Made by a program: the position numbers and the translations under genes. From an uncultured Clostridia bacterium (GTDB taxonomy: Bacteria; Bacillota; Clostridia; Monoglobales; Monoglobaceae): a stretch of 35,459 bases of DNA. The stretch's first letter is position 1. Each line of letters begins with the position of its first letter. Below, in pieces: positions 1-7,058 of this stretch. Below the pieces are notes generated by a model. The model saw only the letters and a list, made by a program, of their open reading frames with translations, was not told where the DNA came from and did no database searches. The DNA lies in NCBI GenBank assembly GCA_947589045.1, contig CANQBQ010000019.1, positions 1 to 35,459 of the forward strand. The letters run 5' to 3'.

Positions 1-29
1 ATTACAACATAATAAAAAAATAAAATAAG

Positions 30-58
30 TGGACTTTTAAAATCATTTATGTTAAGAT
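30..58 (+). promoter_or_regulatory. Putative sigma-A promoter for the surface-protein cluster
   Basis: TGGACT at 30-35 and TAAGAT at 53-58 are separated by 17 bases, and the first gene starts at 80. Both hexamers are one or two changes from consensus, so this is a plausible but unproven promoter. No other promoter is evident before 5410, so it could serve the whole three-gene cluster. Confidence 0.4.
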
Positions 59-79
59 AAAAAAGATGGGGTGATTTTG

Positions 80-1291
80 TTGAAAAAAATATATAAAATT
101 ATGCTTATTACCGTGCTGTGTACGTTTTTCTTCGCGAGCGCGGCGGCGCAGGACGCTTCGCTTCCGTACTCGACCGAAAGCGAAGCGGAGTTTTCCGCCG
201 AAATACCGGTAGACGACCTGCTGGTCGGCGACTTGGTTTACATAAATTTTAATATAAAAAATTCCGAAAATATTTTTGCGTTTGAGGCGGAAATAGAATA
301 TGATACCGAGTATTTTGCATTTTCCGAGATAAGCTCCGACGTTATGGACGTTTCGGTTACCGACGAGGGTGACGGAACGATTGGGTTTGCCGCGTCTATG
401 CTCGGCGAAGGTAAGGCGGGAAAAGAAAGTCTGCCGATAAAGCTCGTCTTAAAATCCCGAAAAAGCGGAAGCGGCAAGGTTATGCTGAAAAATGCGATTT
501 TGGTATATGACGATTTGAGTTATACAAAATTTGACGATATTAACGAAAGCGTTAATGTCAAGGTTAAAAGAGCCTCGTCAACCTCTCCGTCCGGCAGCGG
601 TGGCGGAGGCGGCGGCTCCGTCGGAGGATATTATCCGAGCGGAAATATCGCGGTGCAGTCCACGCCCACTCCCGCACCCACCGATATTGCTCCCGTCGAA
701 GAGGAAAACGATTATATTAACGAGAATAAGATTGAGTTTACCGATCTCGGAAGCGTTGGATGGGCGAGAGAAGCCATTGAAAGCCTTAGTGAAAAAGGCG
801 TGATAAACGGTATAGGAGACGGTCTTTTCAATCCGTCGGGAAAAATTACCCGTGCCGAGTTTGCAAAAATAATCGTGCTTGCAAGCGGCATAAGCATTGA
901 CGGAGCGGAGTGTGACTACTCCGACGTTCCAAAGGACGAATGGTATTATCCGTATATTGCGGCCGCTACCCAAAATTCTCTGCTTAAAGGCTATGTGAGC
1001 GGTGAGTTCCGTCCGACCGGCTATATAACGCGCGAGGAAACGGCTGTTGTATGCGCGAGGACAATCCCTCAGCCGGAAGCGACCGAAGAAGACGGAAAAA
1101 CCGAGGTTTTGTCGGCGGAGTTTAACGACAAGAGCGAGATTTCGGACTTCGCGTATGACAGCGTGTGTCTGCTCTATTCAATGGGAATTGTGAGCGGCGA
1201 CAACGAGGGAAACTTCAATCCGCGCGGCAATTTGATCCGTGCGGAGGCTGCTAAGATTATTTACACTTTGACGGGAGGTGCCGAAAAATGA
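80..1291 (+). CDS. Secreted cohesin-like domain protein with three SLH repeats
   Basis: A 403-residue exported protein. I chose the TTG at 80 because GGGGTG lies about 7 bases upstream and translation then begins MKKIYKIM followed by a hydrophobic signal peptide ending near ASAAAQ; a GTG at 71 would overlap that ribosome site. Residues about 33-165 resemble a cohesin fold (LVGDLVYINFNIKN, then FEAEIEYDTEYFAF, then repeated beta strands). A Ser/Gly-rich stretch (about 168-190) and a PTPAPT linker follow. Three SLH repeats fill residues about 219-400, with motifs such as GDGLFNPSGKITRAEF. SLH repeats typically bind pyruvylated secondary wall polymer, so this would be a wall-anchored display protein. 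The gene overlaps the next one by 4 bases (ATGA), and that neighbour carries a dockerin, the normal partner of cohesin. The cohesin call rests on pattern only; a related bacterial Ig-like fold is the alternative. Confidence 0.8.
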   Translation: MKKIYKIMLITVLCTFFFASAAAQDASLPYSTESEAEFSAEIPVDDLLVGDLVYINFNIKNSENIFAFEAEIEYDTEYFAFSEISSDVMDVSVTDEGDGTIGFAASMLGEGKAGKESLPIKLVLKSRKSGSGKVMLKNAILVYDDLSYTKFDDINESVNVKVKRASSTSPSGSGGGGGGSVGGYYPSGNIAVQSTPTPAPTDIAPVEEENDYINENKIEFTDLGSVGWAREAIESLSEKGVINGIGDGLFNPSGKITRAEFAKIIVLASGISIDGAECDYSDVPKDEWYYPYIAAATQNSLLKGYVSGEFRPTGYITREETAVVCARTIPQPEATEEDGKTEVLSAEFNDKSEISDFAYDSVCLLYSMGIVSGDNEGNFNPRGNLIRAEAAKIIYTLTGGAEK

Positions 1292-2310
1292 AAAAGCTGA
1301 TATGCCTACTTATCGCGCTTTTTACGGTATGCGCTTCGTTCTCCGTTTTTGCGGCTGAGCCGAGCGTTTCGGATGCGCCCGCTTCTCCCGACGACAGAGT
1401 TTGGAGCAGCGATTGTTCGGATTTGAGCGACGCATATTCTCATTCCGGTGTTGAAGTATATAAGCTGTCGCCGTCCGACGCCGAGATTTTTTACGGCGAT
1501 ACCGAAACCATACAGCGTAATGCTTCAAGCGGCGGCGAGGTCGTTTACGCCATTCCTTATATAACCTCGCTCCATGCGGTGGCGTACCATTGGAGCGGCG
1601 AGGAATTTGAGCCTTTTAAATTTGAGCTTTCGGGCGACGGCGAGAACTGGACCGACGCAGAGGTTGAATATACCGAGGAGAGTGAAGATGGCAAATGGAC
1701 CCGTGCGGTATATGACGCCGCCGAAATCGGAGAGGGCTACGGATTTTTGAAAGTAGTATGGCCTCAAAATCCTACATATTGGACCCCCGTACTCGGCGAG
1801 ATTTCAGCAGAGTTTGACGAGCCGAGCCCGCGTTCGATAGTTATTAAAAACGACAGCCGTATGACAATTCCCCGTTTTGACACGGCGGAGTATGCGCTTG
1901 ATGGCGCGGTGTACGACCAACTCGGAATTGAACTGTCGACCGAAATAAGCTGGCGCGTTGAATTTGACGAGGAATTGAGCGAGGTTTCGTACGACGAGGA
2001 GAAAAATGCGGTAATTATAGGCGGCGGCGCACCGGCGGGCGCGAAGCTCAGCATATACGCGTCTGTTGAAGGCACAGAGCTTGAAGCGTCGCTTGAAGTA
2101 ACGCTTGAAAATTTTGTTTACGGAGATTTTAACAACGACCTGAAAATTGACGAGACCGATTTAAACGGCGCAATTGAAAATTTCCGTAAAAGTGTCGGCT
2201 GCGACGGTTGGGATAAGATACGTTATCTTGACATAAACGACGACGAAGTTATAAATATTATTGATATTGCGTATATTGCAAAGCAAATCAAGCCTCAAGA
2301 GGAGAAATAA
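1288..2310 (+). CDS. Secreted discoidin-like protein with C-terminal type I dockerin
   Basis: A 340-residue protein with a signal peptide (MKKLICLLIALFTVCASFSVFAA). Residues about 40-190 form a module with FKFELSGDGENW and a later WTPVLGEI, which looks like a carbohydrate- or surface-binding discoidin/F5-8C type domain. An Ig-like region (about 195-275) follows. The C-terminus is a dockerin with two calcium loops: DFNNDLKIDETD and DINDDEVINIID, each with D/N at loop positions 1, 3, 5, 9 and 12 as in type I dockerins. No catalytic domain is visible, so this is a non-enzymatic component. Its start overlaps the stop of the cohesin-SLH gene, implying translational coupling, and a cohesin-dockerin partnership is the natural inference. 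The same discoidin-like module recurs in the next gene. Confidence 0.8.
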   Translation: MKKLICLLIALFTVCASFSVFAAEPSVSDAPASPDDRVWSSDCSDLSDAYSHSGVEVYKLSPSDAEIFYGDTETIQRNASSGGEVVYAIPYITSLHAVAYHWSGEEFEPFKFELSGDGENWTDAEVEYTEESEDGKWTRAVYDAAEIGEGYGFLKVVWPQNPTYWTPVLGEISAEFDEPSPRSIVIKNDSRMTIPRFDTAEYALDGAVYDQLGIELSTEISWRVEFDEELSEVSYDEEKNAVIIGGGAPAGAKLSIYASVEGTELEASLEVTLENFVYGDFNNDLKIDETDLNGAIENFRKSVGCDGWDKIRYLDINDDEVINIIDIAYIAKQIKPQEEK

Positions 2311-2311
2311 A

Positions 2312-5300
2312 ATGAGATATACGGCAAAATTCATAGCCCTGCTTTTGACTGCGGTGCTTATTGTTCCTTTTGGAAATATGAGTGCGTTTGCGGAGGAAGA
2401 AACCGCCGCGGCCGAGGAGATACAATATGATATGACCGACGCGATAGACGACTGTACCGACTTTGAAACGGCATATGCGGTGAGCGACGGTATTATTCTC
2501 GACCACGCGGATGCGGACAATCTGACGGCATTTGAGGGGGATTACACATTTTTTCAGCGCAGTACAACGCTTGACGAATGGGTAATCTACGAAGTCCCCG
2601 ACAATAAACAGCTTGAATTTATAACATATTTCTGGCTGGGCGAGGAAATGGTACACTTTAAGTTTGAATATTCCTCGGACGGCGAGAATTGGAAAAAGGC
2701 ATATCCGACCATTGACGCAAAGCCGCCGCAGGTCGGAAAGTGGACTCCCGTGTCATATACGCTTGACACGCTTCCGGGCGATGCCGAATATGTAAAGATG
2801 ACCTTTCAAAATTTAAACGGAGTGAGCTGGTCACCGTGTATCGCCAACGTGCGCGCACATTCACTCGACGGAGAGAGCGGCACGTTTGATGATGTTGCAG
2901 GCAAGAACTGCGAGAGAGCCGTTAACATATTAAAGCACCTCGGACTTATTGACGGCTACTCCGAAACCGAGTATGCCCCGGAAAAGCTGATTACAAGAGC
3001 TGAGTTTTGTAAAATGGCGGTAAAGTTTTTGGGACTTTCGACAAACGGAGTAACGCATACCTTTTCGGACGTTTCAAAATCACATTGGGCGGCGGAGTAT
3101 ATTTCGTTAATGGCGGCGCAGGGCTACATAAACGGAATGGGCGACGGGCGATTTGAGCCTGAAAGCGAAATAACGCTTAATCAAGCTATGAAAATTATGG
3201 TTTCAATGCTCGGTTACACTCCCGAAGCTCAGGCAAACGGCGGCTATCCTACGGGCTACAACAATGTAGGCGCAAGTCTTGAATTATATAAAAATATCTC
3301 GGTCGCGGGAGACGAGGCGTTGACGCGCGGAGACGCGGCAATTTTGTTCAAGAGCTCGTCCGAAGCCGAGCTTATGTATCAGACCGGCTACGGAAACAAC
3401 GGCATATATACCTATGACGGCAGTACGGTTTTGAATGTATATCACGGAATATATACCGTAAAGGGCATCGTTACCGATATAGGCGCGCGTTCCGTCATAG
3501 GGTCGGACAATGTTTCGGAGGACAAGATTTCGGTCGGCGGAACCGAATATCTCATAAAGGACTTTGATCCCGAAAAGCTCCTGGGACTTAACTCGACCTT
3601 ATATATAAAGCGCGATAAAAACGGCGGCGAGGATACGCTTATCTATGCTTATTCGGATGATGTCCCCATTGAGATAAGCTATAACGACTTTTTGGACTAC
3701 AACGGGCGCAGTTTAAGTTACACCGACGAGCGCGGAGATGAAAAAAAGGTCAGCCTGGACGCAAATACAAGAATTGTTTACAACGGACGTTACTTAGCCC
3801 GCGCGGGAACCGCTGACAGCCTTAATTTTGACTGCGGATATATGTACCTTATAAACAACGGCGGCGGAAGCGGCATAGATATTATAATGATTGAGGACTA
3901 CGACACATATTTCGTCACGGCTGACTCGAAGCTCGGTCATTCGCTGTATGACAAATTCAAAGGCAGCGTAAATTTCTCGTATGACGACGCAAAAGAAATT
4001 GAGGTGTTCAAGAACGGAAAGCGAATAGAATACGACGAAGAGCTTGTGGTCGGTGAAAACAATATAGTGCAGATTGCAAGAAGCGCGGACGGGCTTACGG
4101 CAAAAATATATATTTCGGGAAGATATATCGAGGGCGTTGTCACTCAGGGGCAAGGCGACGAATATATGATTGACGGCGATTGGTACACCTTATCCGAATA
4201 CTTTAAAAATTCGGGGCAGGAGATAAACGTCGGCACGGATGAAATTACGGTGTATCTTGATTTAAACGGCAATATCGTCACAACCGATGCGGGAAGCACC
4301 GAGTTCTCCTATGGTTATCTTCAGGCATGCGCCGAAAGTGGAGTGTTTTCCGATGAGGTCAGAATGAGAATTATAACCGAGAGCGGCGCTGCCGAGGAAT
4401 ATATCGCGGACAGCAGGACTGCACTTAACGGCGAGAAAGCGGGAACAGAAAAGCTCTCGGGGCTTCAAAGACAGCTTATACGCTATAAAGTAAGAGCGTC
4501 GGATAACAAAATATCGGGCGTTGAAACCGCTTTGCAAAATTTCGGCGGAGCATTTTCGGAAAACTCGTTCAGCCTTGACTACACATCCGACAACTCTATG
4601 CTTCGCGGCGGCGACTTAAATACGTTTAGCGGAATTTATCAAATGGATAATTCAACGACGGTATTCCGCGTCCCGAAAGACGAAACCGAGGCTTCGGACT
4701 ACAAGGCGGGCGGCAAAGACCTGCTTTCGGTGGATTTGAACTATAAAATAGACGTATTTGATGTCGACAAAAATTACATTATCGGCGCTGTGGTTGTTTA
4801 CGATGCGGGCAGCGCAGACGAAGGCGTTGGATACAGCGCAAATGTTATGGTCGTTTCGGATGTCAAGACAGGTTCGGACGACGGCAACCCCGTACTGAGC
4901 GCAGAGGGCTTTGTGAACGGTAACAAGACCGAAATTATGTTTGCGGGGGACGGCGCAGATGACTATTCGGGCAGCTGGAATATAGCCGGAAAGGGACGCT
5001 CGACCGTTCCGTACGGAGAAGATATAATAAAGGTCGGAGACGTGATACAATATCACACGGACAGCAGCGGAAAGTGCGATAGAGTGCGTTTCCTGTATCT
5101 TGCGGAGCGGGACGATTTCTTTGAAAAGAACGGCGGCGACTACGGCGTGTTGTCCGAGGATAATTATTACAGTGAGCTTTATGTCGGCGTGGGTACGGTC
5201 AAGCTCAAAACCGCGTCAAAAATTATATATTCCGCGAGCGATACGGGCGAACCGCTGAGAACGCTCCCGACGTCATCTTCGGCTGTATATGTTTGCAGCA

Positions 5301-5410
5301 GCGATAACAAGACCGTACGGCAAGCGGATATGTCGGAAATTTCTTACGGAGATAAGATTTTCGTGCGAATGAACTATTCTAAGGCTAATGAGATTATGAT
5401 ATTAAGGTAG
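2312..5410 (+). CDS. Large secreted SLH-domain surface protein
   Basis: A 1032-residue exported protein. The ATG at 2312 follows AAGAGGAG at 2297-2304 and gives a clean signal peptide (MRYTAKFIALLLTAVLIVPF, cleaved near AFAEEE). Residues about 30-190 repeat the discoidin-like module of the preceding dockerin protein (FKFEYSSDGENW, later SWSPCIANV). SLH repeats follow at about 195-350 (TRAEFCKMAVKFLGL; FSDVSKSHWAAEYI; GDGRFEPESEITLNQAM), the last with the GGYPTGY motif that also marks the SLH proteins near 30 kb. The remaining 650 or so residues are beta-rich and rich in Asp, Gly and Tyr, and I recognise no family there. It is probably an S-layer-like or wall-bound scaffold. The start codon lies just past the stop of the previous gene, so the three genes read as one operon. 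Confidence 0.8.
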   Translation: MRYTAKFIALLLTAVLIVPFGNMSAFAEEETAAAEEIQYDMTDAIDDCTDFETAYAVSDGIILDHADADNLTAFEGDYTFFQRSTTLDEWVIYEVPDNKQLEFITYFWLGEEMVHFKFEYSSDGENWKKAYPTIDAKPPQVGKWTPVSYTLDTLPGDAEYVKMTFQNLNGVSWSPCIANVRAHSLDGESGTFDDVAGKNCERAVNILKHLGLIDGYSETEYAPEKLITRAEFCKMAVKFLGLSTNGVTHTFSDVSKSHWAAEYISLMAAQGYINGMGDGRFEPESEITLNQAMKIMVSMLGYTPEAQANGGYPTGYNNVGASLELYKNISVAGDEALTRGDAAILFKSSSEAELMYQTGYGNNGIYTYDGSTVLNVYHGIYTVKGIVTDIGARSVIGSDNVSEDKISVGGTEYLIKDFDPEKLLGLNSTLYIKRDKNGGEDTLIYAYSDDVPIEISYNDFLDYNGRSLSYTDERGDEKKVSLDANTRIVYNGRYLARAGTADSLNFDCGYMYLINNGGGSGIDIIMIEDYDTYFVTADSKLGHSLYDKFKGSVNFSYDDAKEIEVFKNGKRIEYDEELVVGENNIVQIARSADGLTAKIYISGRYIEGVVTQGQGDEYMIDGDWYTLSEYFKNSGQEINVGTDEITVYLDLNGNIVTTDAGSTEFSYGYLQACAESGVFSDEVRMRIITESGAAEEYIADSRTALNGEKAGTEKLSGLQRQLIRYKVRASDNKISGVETALQNFGGAFSENSFSLDYTSDNSMLRGGDLNTFSGIYQMDNSTTVFRVPKDETEASDYKAGGKDLLSVDLNYKIDVFDVDKNYIIGAVVVYDAGSADEGVGYSANVMVVSDVKTGSDDGNPVLSAEGFVNGNKTEIMFAGDGADDYSGSWNIAGKGRSTVPYGEDIIKVGDVIQYHTDSSGKCDRVRFLYLAERDDFFEKNGGDYGVLSEDNYYSELYVGVGTVKLKTASKIIYSASDTGEPLRTLPTSSSAVYVCSSDNKTVRQADMSEISYGDKIFVRMNYSKANEIMILR

Positions 5411-5421
5411 GTGCTTATACA

Positions 5422-5931
5422 ATGGATATAAGAATTGCGGGTGTCGTAAAGGAGTCTATTGTGGACGGCAAAGGCGTGCGCTTTGTGGTTTTCGCGCAGG
5501 GCTGCCCACACAACTGCCCCGGTTGTCAAAACCCACAGACTCACGACTTTAACGGCGGCAAAATCGAAAACACCGAAAATATAGTAAAGGTAATAAAAAA
5601 GGACCCCTTGCTTTCGGGGGTGACGTTTTCGGGCGGCGAGCCGTTTATGCAAGCTGAGAAGTTTGCTTGTCTTGCAAAGGAGATAAGAGCCGCGAACCCT
5701 CGCCTTGATATAACGTCGTATACGGGCTTCACGTTTGAAGAACTTTTGGAGAAAAGCAAGACCGACGAGGGAGTTGCAAATCTTCTGGAGCAGTGCGATG
5801 TTTTGATTGACGGAAAATATATTGAAGCCGAGCGCGATCTCACCCTGAGATTTAGAGGGAGCAGAAACCAGCGTATTATTGACGTTAAAAAGTCGCTTGA
5901 GGCGGGGAAGGCGGAGGAGTATGAAATTTGA
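5422..5931 (+). CDS. nrdG: Anaerobic ribonucleotide reductase activating protein (radical SAM)
   Basis: NrdG installs the glycyl radical on the class III reductase NrdD, using S-adenosylmethionine and a 4Fe-4S cluster, and so supports dNTP synthesis without oxygen. The 169-residue protein carries CPHNCPGC (CX3CX2C, the cluster ligands) near residues 29-36 and the SAM-contacting TFSGGEPF near residues 70-77; length and order match the family. A weak GGTG lies before the ATG. The gene begins 11 bases after the SLH protein and overlaps the HAD phosphatase by 11 bases. No nrdD lies within the window, so the reductase must be encoded elsewhere. Confidence is high, although NrdG and other glycyl-radical activases of similar length can be confused. 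Confidence 0.9.
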   Translation: MDIRIAGVVKESIVDGKGVRFVVFAQGCPHNCPGCQNPQTHDFNGGKIENTENIVKVIKKDPLLSGVTFSGGEPFMQAEKFACLAKEIRAANPRLDITSYTGFTFEELLEKSKTDEGVANLLEQCDVLIDGKYIEAERDLTLRFRGSRNQRIIDVKKSLEAGKAEEYEI

Positions 5932-6553
5932 GGCTGTTTTGTTTGATTTTGACGGCACTCTGATAAACACCAACGATTTGTGCTTCGACTCATACAGATA
6001 CGCTTTTCGCCGTGTTTTAAACCGTGAGATAGAGATGTCCGAAATTCTCAACTTGTTCGGCAGACCGCTCGATATATCCCTCGGCGACTACGGCGATGCA
6101 CAGGAGGCTCTTTGCAAAGAGTACCGCAAATTCAACGAGACAAATCACAACAAGCTCGTTAAGAGGTTTGACGGCGCCGAAGAGGGCGTTAGGATGATTT
6201 ACGAGCAGGGATTTAAAACCGCGATAGTTACATCCAAGAGAGAGCATATGTGCCGCGAGGGATTAAAGTGGCTCGGTATAGAGGACTGCATAGACGTTTT
6301 GGTAACGCCTGAGGACACGAGCAAGCATAAGCCCGATCCCGCTCCGATTTTGCTTGCGTGTGAGAGGCTCGGAGTGGAGCCCGCACGCGCGCTTATGGTC
6401 GGCGACAGCATATTTGATATGGCGGCGGGCAAGGCGGCGGGTACCGGACTTTGCGCGGTAAAATACTCGGTTACTCCGCACGAAAAGCTCGAAGAAATGG
6501 GGCTTGATTATTTTGTTGAGTCTTTGGTTGAGCTTGCGGAGCTTTTGAAATAA
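5921..6553 (+). CDS. HAD-superfamily phosphatase, phosphoglycolate phosphatase/PpaX-like
   Basis: A 210-residue cytoplasmic HAD hydrolase. The ATG at 5921 is preceded by GGCGGAGGAG and starts MKFEAVLFDFDGTL, which supplies motif I with the nucleophile and acid Asp pair. Motif II is the T/S of AIVTSKRE, motif III the Lys in SKHKPDP, and motif IV MVGDSIFD. The helical cap lies between motifs I and II (subclass I), as in phosphoglycolate phosphatase and pyrophosphatase PpaX. The precise substrate cannot be read from the sequence. Its first 11 bases overlap the end of nrdG, so the two are probably translationally coupled, though a functional link is not obvious. No convincing terminator follows. 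Confidence 0.85.
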   Translation: MKFEAVLFDFDGTLINTNDLCFDSYRYAFRRVLNREIEMSEILNLFGRPLDISLGDYGDAQEALCKEYRKFNETNHNKLVKRFDGAEEGVRMIYEQGFKTAIVTSKREHMCREGLKWLGIEDCIDVLVTPEDTSKHKPDPAPILLACERLGVEPARALMVGDSIFDMAAGKAAGTGLCAVKYSVTPHEKLEEMGLDYFVESLVELAELLK

Positions 6554-6622
6554 GTTTTTCCGTGTGGTAAAAATGGACAAATTCGCCGTTCTATTTTTGC
6601 GACTTTATGGGCAACTTTTAAC

Positions 6623-6651
6623 TTGACTAAATACCTAAATTTAGTTATTAT
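6623..6651 (+). promoter_or_regulatory. Sigma-A promoter of the HPr gene with an inverted repeat in the spacer
   Basis: TTGACT at 6623-6628 and TATTAT at 6646-6651 are separated by exactly 17 bases. The spacer holds ACTAAAT (6626-6632) mirrored by ATTTAGT (6639-6645), and the palindrome CTAAATTTAG at 6635-6644. A bound protein there would cover the promoter, so it is a candidate operator. The start codon is about 57 bases further on. Confidence 0.6.
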
Positions 6652-6707
6652 TTATTTGATATATTTTTTCATATTAAATTATTATCGTTGACGAAAGGGC
6701 GTTAGGG

Positions 6708-6971
6708 ATGTATTTTAAAGAGGTAGTTATTCAAAATCAGGTTGGCTTGCACGCGAGACCCGCTACGTTTTTCATTCAGAAGGCTAATGAGTACAAGTCG
6801 AGTATTTGGATTGAGAAGGATGAAAGAAGAGTTAATGCGAAAAGTCTGCTTGGAGTGCTTTCCTTTGGAATTACCAAAGGAGCGGCGATAACGATTATTG
6901 CCGAAGGCTCGGACGAGGAAGAAGCGGTCAACGGTTTGGTAGATTTGGTTAATTCGGATTTTACCGAATAA
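6708..6971 (+). CDS. ptsH: HPr-family phosphocarrier protein
   Basis: An 87-residue protein matching HPr of the sugar phosphotransferase system. HPr accepts phosphate from enzyme I on a histidine and passes it to sugar-specific EIIA domains. Here the active-site context is GLHARPATFF (His near residue 16), and the regulatory serine site of Gram-positive HPr is present in NAKSLLGVLSFGI. Both residues being present argues against Crh, which lacks the histidine. The gene stands alone between a good promoter and a strong terminator, without ptsI, so it is a single-gene unit. Dispersed HPr-like genes occur in clostridia, so this may be an auxiliary copy and the symbol is by family only. GAAAGGGCG lies about 10 bases before the ATG. 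Confidence 0.88.
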   Translation: MYFKEVVIQNQVGLHARPATFFIQKANEYKSSIWIEKDERRVNAKSLLGVLSFGITKGAAITIIAEGSDEEEAVNGLVDLVNSDFTE

Positions 6972-6985
6972 ATATTTTGTTAAAC

Positions 6986-7025
6986 ACATAGCCTTACTTA
7001 TATCGTAAGGCTATGTTTGTTTTAT
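6986..7025 (+). terminator. Rho-independent terminator after the HPr gene
   Basis: A perfect 12-base-pair stem (6986-6997 with 7005-7016), a 7-base loop and a T-rich tail TTGTTTTATT. It isolates the HPr gene from uvrC. Confidence 0.85.
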
Positions 7026-7058
7026 TCGCTTATTTTAATTGTATCGGAGGCGAGAGTA

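Noticed and set aside
6540-6590. Terminator after the HAD phosphatase
   Set aside because: TTTTTCC and GGTAAAAA can pair only imperfectly across GTGT and no T-run follows.
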